From Comamonadaceae bacterium (lineage in GTDB: Bacteria; Pseudomonadota; Gammaproteobacteria; Burkholderiales; Burkholderiaceae_C), in contig JAIXPL010000005.1 of assembly GCA_027486255.1 (NCBI GenBank), positions 1-53,128 on the forward strand: a DNA stretch of 53,128 nucleotides. The letters run 5' to 3'. Every line of letters begins with the position of its first letter. Position 1 is the stretch's first letter. The translations under genes and the position numbers were made by a program. Under the pieces are notes generated by a model. It saw nothing but the letters and a program-made list of their open reading frames with translations. It was not told the origin of the DNA and ran no database searches. This document shows, in pieces, positions 1 through 8,837 of the stretch.

Positions 1-616
1 CCATCATCTCCACCTCGGGGTAGTTGGCGGTGATGGCGTGGACGATGTTTTGCATCATCACCGTCTTGCCCGACTTCGGGGGCGCGACCAGCAGGGCGCG
101 CTGGCCTTTGCCAATGGGGGCAATGATGTCGATGATCCTGCTGGTGAGGTTCTCCTCGGCCTTGATCTCGCGTTCGAGCTTGAACTGCTCGCGCGGGAAC
201 AGCGGCGTGAGGTTCTCGAACATCACCTTGTGCTTGTTCTGCTCAGGCGCGAGGTTGTTGATCTTGTCGAGTTTGTTCAGCGCGAAGTAGCGCTCGCCGT
301 CTTTAGGGGTGCGGACCTCGCCCTCGATCATGTCGCCGGTGTGCAGGTTAAAGCGGCGGATCTGGCTGGGGCTGATGTAGATGTCGTCCGTCGAGGCGGT
401 GTAGCTCGAGTCGGGGTCGCGCAGGAAGCCAAAGCCGTCAGGCAACACTTCCAGCACGCCATCGGCCACGATGGTCTCGCCGGTTTTGGCGCGCTTTTTG
501 ATGATGGCGAACATCAGCTCCTGCTTGCGCATGCGGCCGACGTTTTCAATCTCAAGCGCCTCAGCCTGCTTGAGGACTTCAGACACGTGCTGTGCCTTGA
601 GCTCATTCAAATGCAT
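1..616 (-). CDS. rho: Transcription termination factor Rho (5' part, runs off window)
   Basis: Rho is a hexameric RNA-dependent ATPase/helicase that ends transcription of untranslated RNA. About 205 residues from the N-terminus are present; the rest lies beyond base 1. In order they show the helical Rho N-domain (about 1-45, start MHLNELKAQH), the cold-shock-like RNA-binding domain with the RNP1-type motif DGFGFLRD (about 60-67), and the Walker A loop APPKSGKT (about 178-185). The start ATG (complement of 614-616) gives the standard betaproteobacterial N-terminus. trxA lies 254 bp upstream on the same strand, a common Burkholderiales order. Identification is very safe. Confidence 0.97.
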   Translation of the reverse strand, partial: MHLNELKAQHVSEVLKQAEALEIENVGRMRKQELMFAIIKKRAKTGETIVADGVLEVLPDGFGFLRDPDSSYTASTDDIYISPSQIRRFNLHTGDMIEGEVRTPKDGERYFALNKLDKINNLAPEQNKHKVMFENLTPLFPREQFKLEREIKAEENLTSRIIDIIAPIGKGQRALLVAPPKSGKTVMMQNIVHAITANYPEVEMM

Positions 617-636
617 GGATGGTCCTGCGTGGAATC

Positions 637-654
637 GAACTCCGCGGGGAGTTC
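637..654 (-). promoter_or_regulatory. Hairpin in the rho leader
   Basis: GAACTCC and GGAGTTC form a perfect 7-bp inverted repeat around GCGG, about 20 bases upstream of the rho start codon. In the transcript this hairpin would sit just before the ribosome-binding region. Rho is autoregulated in other bacteria, so a leader role is plausible, but only the inverted repeat is seen here. Confidence 0.35.
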
Positions 655-814
655 ACTGGGAAAACAGGGAGTGGGGAAGGGGGGTTGGAGAGCCGATCAG
701 GCCTGTAACCCGGGCTGTGCGGCGAAGAGGCCGATCAGCTAATGCGATGGATTATGACAGGAAAACCTGGGCGCCCTGGACCCGATGCAACTCAGCGGGC
801 CGCCTCCAAAAGGC

Positions 815-839
815 GCAGGGCCGCGTGAGGCGGCCCTGC
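815..839 (-). terminator. Stem-loop after trxA
   Basis: A perfect 10-bp stem (GCAGGGCCGC with GCGGCCCTGC, loop GTGAG) lies 31 bases past the trxA stop. On the minus strand it is followed by GCGCCTTTTGG, so the T-run is short. It is probably a weak intrinsic terminator or a 3'-end stabiliser between trxA and rho. Confidence 0.5.
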
Positions 840-870
840 AGAGGCTGATGGGGCGACACGCCCCGGCCGA

Positions 871-1203
871 TCAAGCCAGTTGCTGGTCGATGAAGGCCGT
901 GAGCTGCGCCTTGCTCATGGCGCCCACCTTGGTGGCGGCGAGCTGGCCGTCCTTGAACAGCATCAGGGTAGGAATGCCGCGGATGCCGAACTTGGCGGGG
1001 ATGTCGCGGTTCTCGTCCACGTTCATCTTGGCGATCTGCAGCTTGCCGTCATAGCCGGTGGCCACTTCATCGAGGATGGGGGCGATCATCTTGCAGGGGC
1101 CGCACCACTCGGCCCAGTAGTCCACCAGCACGGGCTTGGACGACTGCAGGACCTCGGCTTCGAAGGTGGCATCGGAGACATGCTTGATCAACTCGCTGGC
1201 CAT
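871..1203 (-). CDS. trxA: Thioredoxin 1
   Basis: Cytoplasmic dithiol reductant that keeps protein disulfides reduced and serves ribonucleotide reductase and peroxidases. The 110-residue product is the usual size for a single thioredoxin domain. The active site WCGPC is at 33-37 and the cis-proline is in GIPT near residue 78. The start ATG is preceded by AAAGGAAAG, a good ribosome-binding site. It lies upstream of rho on the same strand and is divergent from the addB-like gene, sharing a 99-bp intergenic region that holds a perfect inverted repeat. Confidence 0.97.
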   Translation of the reverse strand: MASELIKHVSDATFEAEVLQSSKPVLVDYWAEWCGPCKMIAPILDEVATGYDGKLQIAKMNVDENRDIPAKFGIRGIPTLMLFKDGQLAATKVGAMSKAQLTAFIDQQLA

Positions 1204-1252
1204 GAGTGGCTTTCCTTTCGTGAGGAACGGGGTTCGTGATAATGACCAAATT

Positions 1253-1270
1253 GTGGCAGAAAGCTGCCAC
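1253..1270. promoter_or_regulatory. Inverted repeat between trxA and addB
   Basis: GTGGCAG and CTGCCAC flank AAAG, an 18-bp perfect dyad in the shared upstream region of the divergent trxA and addB-like genes. It is placed where an operator could control either gene. A CATTAT element resembling a -10 box for trxA lies just to its left. No regulator can be named. Confidence 0.35.
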
Positions 1271-1302
1271 TGACGCCGGACCCGGTCTCAGGTGCTCATC
1301 CC

Positions 1303-3855
1303 TTGGACGCCCACTCTTCTTCCCACTTCAACGATCAACACTGGCTCGGGCTCACCCATGAGATCCAGCGCGCCATGGACGAGCGCGGCGTCGATCCCGC
1401 CCGCTGCGTGGTGCTGGTGCCCTATGCCCAGCTGATGGCCACGGCCAGACAAGCCTGGGTGGCCTTGGCCCAGCGCGACGGTGGGGTCGCCCTGGCGCTG
1501 CCTCGGGTCGAAACCACGCAGAACTGGGCGGCCAGCTTGTGGGCCGCGCAAGGCGGCTTTCGCTGCGGCCCCGATGACCTGCGTCTGGATGCCGCTTTTG
1601 ACCTCATCACCGCAGGCCAATGGCTGGCGCAGTCCAAGATGGGTGCAGACAGAGATAGAGATAGAGACAGAGATGCACTGGCGCCGCGCCTGATGGAGGC
1701 CGCCTGGTCCCTCGCACGCTTGGCGGCCGCCAGGCCGGCCCAGGAGCGGGCCGCTTGGCGAGAGCGCCTGCTGCCCCAGCTGACGGCCAGCCTGAATGCC
1801 TCGGTGCTCAGGTTGGAGGCGGCCGTGGCGCAGCTGGCGCTGGTCTGGGTCTCGACCTCGGCCTACCCGAGCGACCTGTTGTTCGAGCAGGACCTTGACC
1901 TCTTGGTGGTGCTCGAGGGTTTTCAGCGCGACCCCCTGGCCGATGCGCTGCGCCAGCGCCTCGGTGAGCGCGCCCTGTCCCTGTCGTTGGCCGAGCCTGC
2001 ACGGCCGCGTGGCCGCATGGCCTTGCAGCCAAGCGCCGATGCCCAGGACGAGGCAGAACGGGCGGCCGCCTGTGTCCTTGATCTGCTCACCCGAGGTGTG
2101 CAGCCCGTGGGCCTGGTGGCCCAGGACCGGGTGCTGACCCGCCGTATTCGCGCCCTGCTGGCCGAACAGCGCGTGGCCGTGCGCGACGAGACCGGCTGGA
2201 CCCTCTCAACCACCCGCGCAGCCGCCGTGCTCATGAGCTTGTTGAGGGCCTTACCGCGTGAGGCCTCATGCGACGCCGTGCTGGACTGGCTCAAGCATGC
2301 GGCGGCCGTGCCGGCGTCTGAACTCATAGCCGTGGAGGCTGAGCTGCGCGCCGCGGGCCTGCGGCGCTGGGCCGGCATCCGGCCTCGCCACCAACGGGCG
2401 CATGCACTGGCGCAGCAGCTGAGCCCGTGGCTGGAGAGCCTGCAAAAGAGTCGTCCTCTGAGCCTGTGGCTGGCCGATCTGCGCGAAGTGCTGCACCAGG
2501 CCGGCCAGTGGGAGCTGCTGGTGCACGACGTGGCCGGCCAGTCGGTGATGGACGCGCTGCGCCTGCACGAGGGCAGTGAACACGATTTCGATCTCTTGCC
2601 GCACAAGCTCTCCCGACGCGAATTCACCCAGTGGGTGGGCCATGCGCTGGAGTCCGCCTCCTTCTCGCCGGTGCATCCACCCCAGGCCCAGGTGGTGATC
2701 CTGCCCCTGAGTCAGATGCTGGGCCGTTCGCTGGCGGCCATGGTGCTGCCGGGGGCAGACGAGCTTCACCTGCCTGCGTCCCCCGAGCCGCCGGGTGAAT
2801 GGACGGCCACGCAGCGCAGCCTGCTGGGCCTGCCTTCGCGTGAAGACCTCATGGCCGCCCAGCGCCAGGCCTGGCAGCATGCCCTGCAGTTGCCCGAGGC
2901 GCACATCCTGTGGCGCCAGAGCGACCGGGGCGAACACCTCATGCCCGCGGCCTGGGTACAGGAGCTGCTGCTCGCCGGCCTTCATCCACACGCGCCAGAC
3001 CTGCGGCCGCTGCGCGATCTGACGGCGCAACCCACCCGCCGTGCCGCCGTGTCTGGCGCCGCCCTCCCGGTAGAGCGGCTGTCTGCCTCGGCCTATGCCG
3101 ACCTGCGCAGCTGCCCCTACCGTTTCTTTGCGCTGCGTCAGCTCGGGCTGAAGGAAGCCGAGGAGCTGGACACCGAGCTGGACAAGCGCGATTTCGGTAA
3201 CTGGCTGCACGAGACCCTCAGCCGTTTTCACCGCCAGTTGCAGGCCTCGCCCACGCAGGACGAGGCCCTGCGGCAGCAGATGCTCGACGCCGCAGCCGAG
3301 CACACCCGCGCCCTGCTGGCCCTGGAGCCGGCAGAGTTTCTGCCCTTTCAGGCTGCCTGGCCCCAGGTGCGCCGGGGTTACCTCGACTGGCTGGCCGAGC
3401 ACGAGGCCAGCGGCCTGGTGTTTGCCGAGGCCGAGGAGTGGAAGGAGCGCCCGCTGGGCGAGCTCACGCTGTTCGGCAAGATCGACCGCATGGACCGCGA
3501 CGCCCAGGGCAGGGCCCTGTTGCTGGACTACAAGACAGAAAGCGCAGAAAAGACCCGCGATCGCCTGCGCCAAGGCGCAGAAGACACTCAGCTGGCTTTT
3601 TATGCCGCGCTGCTGGGCCAGCAAGAGGTGCAAGCGGGCTACGTGAATCTGGGCGAGAAGGGACAGACCAAGACCTACATACAGCCCGAAGTCAGCCAAT
3701 TGCGCACGCTGCTGCTGGAGGGCATCGAGCACGACATCGGGCGCCTGCAGGCGGGCGAGCCGCTGCGGGCCCTGGGCGACGGCCCGGCCTGCGAGTACTG
3801 CCAGGCGCGCGGCTTGTGCCGCAAGGACTTCCTGGCCCCGGAGGGACAGCCATGA
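1303..3855 (+). CDS. addB: AddB-type nuclease subunit (PD-(D/E)XK exonuclease)
   Basis: Partner of the AddA-type helicase in a double-strand-break end-processing complex (RecBCD equivalent). The 850-residue product begins at TTG; a later ATG at 1375 would lose a conserved-looking N-terminus. The C-terminal third is a PD-(D/E)XK nuclease with D728 in KIDRMD and D742/K744 in LDYKTES. C604 (SCPYRF), C830, C833 and C839 (CEYC...GLC) match the four cysteines that bind an iron-sulfur cluster in AddB nucleases. No intact Walker A motif is visible near the N-terminus. Residues about 116-124 are a DRDRDRDRD run from a hexanucleotide repeat. The stop overlaps the addA start. Confidence 0.88.
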   Translation: MDAHSSSHFNDQHWLGLTHEIQRAMDERGVDPARCVVLVPYAQLMATARQAWVALAQRDGGVALALPRVETTQNWAASLWAAQGGFRCGPDDLRLDAAFDLITAGQWLAQSKMGADRDRDRDRDALAPRLMEAAWSLARLAAARPAQERAAWRERLLPQLTASLNASVLRLEAAVAQLALVWVSTSAYPSDLLFEQDLDLLVVLEGFQRDPLADALRQRLGERALSLSLAEPARPRGRMALQPSADAQDEAERAAACVLDLLTRGVQPVGLVAQDRVLTRRIRALLAEQRVAVRDETGWTLSTTRAAAVLMSLLRALPREASCDAVLDWLKHAAAVPASELIAVEAELRAAGLRRWAGIRPRHQRAHALAQQLSPWLESLQKSRPLSLWLADLREVLHQAGQWELLVHDVAGQSVMDALRLHEGSEHDFDLLPHKLSRREFTQWVGHALESASFSPVHPPQAQVVILPLSQMLGRSLAAMVLPGADELHLPASPEPPGEWTATQRSLLGLPSREDLMAAQRQAWQHALQLPEAHILWRQSDRGEHLMPAAWVQELLLAGLHPHAPDLRPLRDLTAQPTRRAAVSGAALPVERLSASAYADLRSCPYRFFALRQLGLKEAEELDTELDKRDFGNWLHETLSRFHRQLQASPTQDEALRQQMLDAAAEHTRALLALEPAEFLPFQAAWPQVRRGYLDWLAEHEASGLVFAEAEEWKERPLGELTLFGKIDRMDRDAQGRALLLDYKTESAEKTRDRLRQGAEDTQLAFYAALLGQQEVQAGYVNLGEKGQTKTYIQPEVSQLRTLLLEGIEHDIGRLQAGEPLRALGDGPACEYCQARGLCRKDFLAPEGQP
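1648..1674 (+). repeat. Hexanucleotide tandem repeat (GAYAGA) in addB
   Basis: Four tandem GAYAGA units plus a partial fifth encode alternating Asp-Arg. The base composition (A-rich, purine only) is unlike the GC-rich coding sequence around it. The unit length keeps the frame, so copy changes would lengthen or shorten the charged run without breaking the gene. Confidence 0.85.
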
Positions 3856-6800
3856 GCGGCGGCGCCTACGACATCAATGGCCGCCTGGCTGACGCAGCCG
3901 CTTTTTATGCCGTGGCCTGCGACCCGCGGCGCAGCGTGGCGGTGGAGGCCTGTGCGGGCGCAGGCAAAACCTGGATGCTGGTCTCGCGCATGCTGCGTGC
4001 CCTGCTCGAACCCACCGAGCGCACGCCCGGCCAGGCAGGGGGCTGCGCGCCGCAGGAGATCCTGGCGATCACCTTCACCCGCAAGGCTGCGGGCGAGATG
4101 CGCGGTCGACTCTATGAATGGCTCAGGGACTTTGCCCAGGCCTCACCTGAGCAACTTCTGGAAGCCTTGGCGCAGCGCGGCGTGCCCGGGCTGGACGATC
4201 CGTCTCGGGCCCAGGCCCTGTGCGCGCAGCTCCAGGGCCTGTATGCGCGCGTGCTGGCCAGTGGCCGACCGGTGCAGATCCGCACCTTCCACAGCTGGTT
4301 CTCGGCCTTGCTGCGCCATGCCCCTGTGGCGGTGCTGCAGGAGCTGGCACTGCCCGTGCAATATGAGCTGCTGGAGGACGACGCCCAGGCCAAGGCCCTG
4401 GTGTGGCGCCGCTTCTATGAACGCCTGCTGGCCGAGCCCGAGGCCCGAGCTGACTTTGAAGCCCTGGTGCGCGAGCATGGTCGCTTTCAAACCGACAAGG
4501 CCCTGCAGGCCGCCTTGGACAAGCGCGTGGAGTTTGCGCTGGCCGATGCGGCGGGGGTCGTCGACCACTCCATCAAGACCCTGGGCGAGCAGTTCCCAGA
4601 CCTGGCCGGTGTGCAGGACCTGGCCGAGGTGCTGGGCCGTGCCAGCGTGCGCGACGCTCTGGGCCGCGCTGCGTCCGTGCTCAGCGGCCTGAGTGCCAAG
4701 ACCTTCGCGGCCGCGGGCCTGGCCTTGCGCGAGGCCTTGGACGCGGCAGATCTCGACGGCGTGCTGCGCGCCCTGCTGACCAAGGATCACACGCCCCGCA
4801 ATTTCCGCAATGCCAGCAGCGACCCCGACATCCGCCAGGCGCAAGACCTGGCCCTGCACTGGGTGCAGGCGCAGGGCCAGCAGCAGGCCTGGCATTACCA
4901 GCAGCGCATGGCCCGGCTGGCGCGACTGCTCTTGGCCGAGTACGCCGCGCTCAAGCGCGAGCGCGGCTGGGTGGACATGAACGACATCGAGTGCGCCGCG
5001 CTGCGCATGCTGGGCGACGAGGTGCTCTCGGGTTGGGTGCAGGAAAAGCTCGATGCCCAGGTGCGCCACCTGCTGATCGATGAGTTTCAGGACACCAACC
5101 CCCTGCAGTGGCAGGCCCTGCGGGCCTGGCTGTCCAGTTACGCCGGTGCCGGCCGCGCGCCCAGCGTGTTTTTGGTGGGCGACCCCAAGCAGAGCATCTA
5201 CCGCTTCCGGCGCGCCGAACCGCAGGTCTTTCGAGCGGCCCAGCACTTTGTGCGCGAGGGTCTGGGCGGCGATGTGCTCAGCTGCGATCACACCCGCCGC
5301 AATGCGCACCAGGTGATCGCAGCGGTCAACAGCGCCCTGGGTGCCGCCGCTGCCAGCGCCGATGACGCCTACCAGGGCTTTCGCCCACACACCACGGCCT
5401 CCAAACACGCGGGGCAGGTGCAGCGCCTGCCCATGGTGCCCCGGTCCACGCGCCAGGAAACGGCGGCCGCAGAGGCACAGGAGGCAGAGAAGACCGATGA
5501 GAGCGCTGTCTTGGCCTGGCGGGACAGCTTGCACGCGCCGCGCGATCTGCCCGAGGAGACGCTGCGCACCCAGGAGGCACGCCAGGCGGCGGCCTGGCTG
5601 GCCGCGCAGATCGGCCAGCGAGGCCTCAAGCCCCAAGACGTGATGGTGCTCTCGCGCAAGCGTGAGAACCTCTTGCCCATGCAGCAGGCGCTGCGATCGC
5701 TGGGCATCGCCGCCGAGGTGGGCGAGAAGATCGCGCTGATGGACTGCTGCGAAGTGCAGGACCTGGTGGCGCTCTTGGACGTGCTGGTCTCGCCCCGTCA
5801 TGACCTGTCGCTCGCACGGGTGCTGCGCTCGCCCATCTTCGGCCTGCCCGACACCGCCCTGGTGCCGCTGGCCCTGGCCGCACGGCGTACCCAATTGCAC
5901 TGGCTGGCCCTGCTGCAGGCCGAGTCCGGCAGCGTGCCGGAACTGGCCCAGCCCGAGGCCGCGCCTTTGCAGGGCCTGGGCGAGCGCCTGGGCCGCTGGC
6001 AGCACTGGGTGCAGGCCCTGCCGCCGCACGATGCCCTGCAGTCCATTTACGGCGATGGCGACCTGCTGGCCCGCTTTGCGGCGGCGGCGCCTGCGGCCCA
6101 GCGCCCAGCGGTGCTGGCCAACCTGCGGGCGCTGCTGATGGCCGCACTCAACCACGAGGGTGGCCGCTTCATCACCCCTTATGCGCTGGTGCGGGCGCTC
6201 AAAGCCGGCGGCATGGCGGCCCCGGCCACCGTCAGCGAGGCCGCCGTGCGCCTGCTCACCATTCATGGCGCCAAGGGCCTGGAGGCCGAACTGGTGCTCC
6301 TGCTGGACACCCACACCCCCCCGCGTGCCGGGGAAAGCATGGGCGTCCTCCTCGACTGGCCCGGCGAATACGCGCATCCCCAGCGCTTTGCCTTCCTGCT
6401 CAGCGAAAGCCGACCGCCCGCCTGCTCGCAGCTGGCCCTGGAGGCTGAGCAGCAGGCCCGCCACCGGGAGGAATTGAACACGCTCTACGTGGCCATGACC
6501 CGTGCCCGCCAGGTGCTGGGCATCTCGGCCATCGAGCCGGCTCGCCCCACCAGTGCCTCCTGGTGGGAGCGGCTGGAGGGCCTGGCTCAGGCTGTGGAAC
6601 ACGTGGAGGCTGGTGCGGCCCCCGCAGCGGCCCATGAAAGCCTGGTGCAATTGCCGGTGCTGCCCGCGCTGCCGCAGGCACTGCGGCCCGAGCGGCTGGA
6701 AGAGGCTCAGGACAGTGTGGCCTCGCGCCTGGGGCAGGCCATGCACCGACTGCTGGAATGGGGCGCCCTAGGCGCAGACCACGTGCGTGCGGTGGCCCGC

Positions 6801-7151
6801 GAATTCCGGCTGGACCAGGCCCAGGCCGAGCAAGCGCGCGCGGCCGCTCAGCGCATTTTTCAGGGGGAAGGTGCCTGGGCCTGGCAGCCCGCGCAGCTGC
6901 TGTGGCAGGGCAGCGAGGTGGAGCTCGCGCACGAGGGCCAGCTCCTGCGCCTGGACCGCCTGGTGCATCACCGCGAGACGGGCTGGTGGGTGCTGGACTA
7001 CAAGTCGGCGGCCCAGCCCGACACACAGACCGAGCTGGTGGCCCAGATGCGCGCCTACCAGCGGGCGGTGCAGAGCCTGTACGCAGGGGCCGCGGTGCGC
7101 GCGGCCTTCCTCACGGCCGAGGGCCGGCTGATCGAGCTGGCGCCCGCATAA
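3852..7151 (+). CDS. addA: AddA-type UvrD-family helicase-nuclease
   Basis: ATP-driven 3'-5' DNA helicase with a C-terminal nuclease, the motor of the AddAB recombinational repair complex. The 1099-residue product has Walker A ACAGAGKT (33-40), Walker B DEFQDT (D410), a motif III-like VGDPKQSIYRFR, the TIHGAKGLE and YVAMTRA motifs, and a terminal nuclease motif LDYKSA (D1049, K1051). The frame is open 414 bases further upstream inside addB, but the ATG at 3852 overlaps the addB stop as ATGA and gives the family N-terminus, so I start there. Both nuclease sites appear intact, as in two-nuclease AddAB enzymes. Confidence 0.9.
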   Translation: MSGGAYDINGRLADAAAFYAVACDPRRSVAVEACAGAGKTWMLVSRMLRALLEPTERTPGQAGGCAPQEILAITFTRKAAGEMRGRLYEWLRDFAQASPEQLLEALAQRGVPGLDDPSRAQALCAQLQGLYARVLASGRPVQIRTFHSWFSALLRHAPVAVLQELALPVQYELLEDDAQAKALVWRRFYERLLAEPEARADFEALVREHGRFQTDKALQAALDKRVEFALADAAGVVDHSIKTLGEQFPDLAGVQDLAEVLGRASVRDALGRAASVLSGLSAKTFAAAGLALREALDAADLDGVLRALLTKDHTPRNFRNASSDPDIRQAQDLALHWVQAQGQQQAWHYQQRMARLARLLLAEYAALKRERGWVDMNDIECAALRMLGDEVLSGWVQEKLDAQVRHLLIDEFQDTNPLQWQALRAWLSSYAGAGRAPSVFLVGDPKQSIYRFRRAEPQVFRAAQHFVREGLGGDVLSCDHTRRNAHQVIAAVNSALGAAAASADDAYQGFRPHTTASKHAGQVQRLPMVPRSTRQETAAAEAQEAEKTDESAVLAWRDSLHAPRDLPEETLRTQEARQAAAWLAAQIGQRGLKPQDVMVLSRKRENLLPMQQALRSLGIAAEVGEKIALMDCCEVQDLVALLDVLVSPRHDLSLARVLRSPIFGLPDTALVPLALAARRTQLHWLALLQAESGSVPELAQPEAAPLQGLGERLGRWQHWVQALPPHDALQSIYGDGDLLARFAAAAPAAQRPAVLANLRALLMAALNHEGGRFITPYALVRALKAGGMAAPATVSEAAVRLLTIHGAKGLEAELVLLLDTHTPPRAGESMGVLLDWPGEYAHPQRFAFLLSESRPPACSQLALEAEQQARHREELNTLYVAMTRARQVLGISAIEPARPTSASWWERLEGLAQAVEHVEAGAAPAAAHESLVQLPVLPALPQALRPERLEEAQDSVASRLGQAMHRLLEWGALGADHVRAVAREFRLDQAQAEQARAAAQRIFQGEGAWAWQPAQLLWQGSEVELAHEGQLLRLDRLVHHRETGWWVLDYKSAAQPDTQTELVAQMRAYQRAVQSLYAGAAVRAAFLTAEGRLIELAPA

Positions 7152-7176
7152 TCCACGGCTTTGCCCGGAACCGCGC

Positions 7177-8472
7177 TTGCCAGACTCCCACTTGAATTCC
7201 CCCGAAGTGGCCATCATCGGTGGTGGCCCGGCCGGCCTCATGGCCGCGCAGGTGCTGGTGCGCGGAGGCGTGTCCGTGCGCGTGTACGACGCCATGCCCT
7301 CGGTGGGCCGCAAGTTCTTGCTGGCGGGCCGCGGCGGCCTGAACCTCACGCATTCCGAGCCGGCCGAGCGCTTCCTCACCCGCTATGGCGATGCACAGGC
7401 CCAGGTGGCCGGCTGGCTGGCCGCCTTTGGCAGCCGCGAGGTCTGCCAGTGGGCCCAGGCGCTGGGCAGCGAAACCTTTGTGGGCAGCTCCGGCCGGGTG
7501 TTTCCCAAGGACATGAAGGCCGCCCCGCTGCTGCGTGCCTGGCTGCACGAGCTGCGCCTGGCCGGGGTGCGGTTTTCCATGCGCCACCGCTGGACGGGCT
7601 GGAGCGATGCGGGTGAACTGCGGTTCGACACCCCCACCGGCGAGCGCCGGGTGAGCGCGGCCGTGGTGCTGCTGGCCCTGGGCGGCGGCAGCTGGGCCCG
7701 CCTGGGCTCCGACGGGGCCTGGGTGCCCTGGCTGGCCGAGCGGGGCGTGGCGGTCTCGCCCCTGCGCCCCTCCAACGGCGGCTTTGAGGTGGCGGGCGCG
7801 AATGGCACAGGCTGGAGCGACTTTTTTCGCAGCCGTTTTGCGGGCCAGCCCTTCAAGTCGGTGGCCCTGTGCTTTTCCGATACCCGGGGCCGCCGCTTCA
7901 AGCGCAAGGGCGAGTTCGTCGCCACCGACACAGGGGTCGAGGGCAGCCTCATTTATGCCGCCTCGGCCCTGCTGCGCGACGAGATCGAGGCCAGCGGCCA
8001 TGCCACTTTTGAGCTGGACCTGCTGCCCGACCGCAGCGCTGAGGAGGTGCTGGCCGAGGTGCGCCGGCCCCGAGGCTCGCGCTCCCTGTCGTCCCACCTG
8101 AAAAGCCGGCTGCGGCTGGAGGGCATCAAGTCGGCCCTGCTGCACGAGCTGCTCGAGCCGGCCAGCCGGCAAGACCCGCTGCGGCTGGCCCAGGCCATCA
8201 AAGGTCTGCCGGTGGTGCTCAAGGCAGCGCGTCCGCTGGACGAGGCCATCAGCAGCGCCGGCGGCGTGGGCTGGGCCTCACTCGACGACGCGCTGCGTCT
8301 GCGCGCCGGCCCGCCTGCGCACCAGGGGGTGTTTTGCGCCGGCGAGATGCTGGACTGGGAAGCGCCCACCGGCGGCTACCTGCTGACTGCCTGCTTGGCC
8401 AGCGGCGTGCGGGCCGGGGAGGGCGCGCTGCAACACTGGCGGGCGCTGCAGCCCGCCTCATCCGAGGCCTGA
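7177..8472 (+). CDS. FAD-dependent flavoprotein, HI0933-like / PP_4765 (TIGR03862) family
   Basis: NAD(P)/FAD-dependent oxidoreductase of unknown substrate, 431 residues. The N-terminus carries the dinucleotide-binding fingerprint VAIIGGGPAGLMAA followed by the family motif GRKFLLAGRGGLN. The C-terminus has the second FAD-contact segment GVFCAGEMLDWEAPTGGY. No ATG is suitably placed: TTG at 7177 or TTG at 7192 (start at MNSPEVAII) are the candidates. It begins 25 bases after addA and is probably co-transcribed with it and with the small gene that follows. The family is conserved but its reaction is not known to me. Confidence 0.85.
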   Translation: MPDSHLNSPEVAIIGGGPAGLMAAQVLVRGGVSVRVYDAMPSVGRKFLLAGRGGLNLTHSEPAERFLTRYGDAQAQVAGWLAAFGSREVCQWAQALGSETFVGSSGRVFPKDMKAAPLLRAWLHELRLAGVRFSMRHRWTGWSDAGELRFDTPTGERRVSAAVVLLALGGGSWARLGSDGAWVPWLAERGVAVSPLRPSNGGFEVAGANGTGWSDFFRSRFAGQPFKSVALCFSDTRGRRFKRKGEFVATDTGVEGSLIYAASALLRDEIEASGHATFELDLLPDRSAEEVLAEVRRPRGSRSLSSHLKSRLRLEGIKSALLHELLEPASRQDPLRLAQAIKGLPVVLKAARPLDEAISSAGGVGWASLDDALRLRAGPPAHQGVFCAGEMLDWEAPTGGYLLTACLASGVRAGEGALQHWRALQPASSEA

Positions 8473-8475
8473 GCC

Positions 8476-8781
8476 ATGATTGTTCGTTTCCACATCGATG
8501 AATTCCAGCGCGGCCAATTCGACTACCGCGTGACGCACGAGGGCCTGGATTTGTTTGCCGACGCGGGGCTGGCGAGCCTGGAGGCCTGCCTGTTCGCGGC
8601 CCTGGACGGTTTGGGTGCTGACGCGCTGGCGGCCGAGGTGGCCTTCAAGGGCGTGGTCAGCGGCACCTACCCCCTGGGCTCGATCGCGGCCATGCCTGCG
8701 CAAATTGCAGAGCACGCACGCCACACCACCGAGGCCATCGAGGAGGTACTGCGCGAGGCCGGTGGCCTGCAGCGCAGCTGA
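8476..8781 (+). CDS. Hypothetical 101-residue acidic protein
   Basis: I do not recognise this gene. It starts three bases after the flavoprotein stop, so translational coupling is likely. The product is soluble and acidic, with no signal peptide or membrane segment. A mixed N-terminus (MIVRFHIDEF) is followed by an alanine-rich middle and a helical C-terminus containing AEHARHTTEAIEEVL. Codon use matches its neighbours, supporting a real gene. A strong terminator follows within 20 bases, closing the addB-addA-flavoprotein-orf unit. Confidence 0.6.
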   Translation: MIVRFHIDEFQRGQFDYRVTHEGLDLFADAGLASLEACLFAALDGLGADALAAEVAFKGVVSGTYPLGSIAAMPAQIAEHARHTTEAIEEVLREAGGLQRS

Positions 8782-8796
8782 GCGATGCGATCGACC

Positions 8797-8826
8797 AAAA
8801 AAAAGAGAGCACAGGGCTCTCTTTTT
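8797..8826. terminator. Bidirectional terminator between orf and ffs
   Basis: GAGAGC/GCTCTC with flanking A and T tracts forms a stem of about 11 bp around a short ACAGG loop. On the plus strand it ends in T5 after the small orf. On the minus strand it ends in T8 about 12 bases after the SRP RNA. It therefore serves both converging transcripts. Confidence 0.88.
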
Positions 8827-8837
8827 CATGAATAGGT

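Noticed and set aside
617..643. tRNA-like 3' end on the minus strand (GGAGTTCGATTCC...ACCA)
   Set aside because: The T-loop-like TTCGATTCC is present, but the T-stem has two mismatches, the acceptor is too short, and no D or anticodon arms can be found.
3438..3851. Upstream extension of the addA frame into addB
   Set aside because: The frame is open by chance; the ATGA overlap at 3852 and the family N-terminus set the true start.
4143..6746. 867-residue minus-strand frame within addA
   Set aside because: Low-complexity translation opposite addA, whose helicase motifs are all intact.
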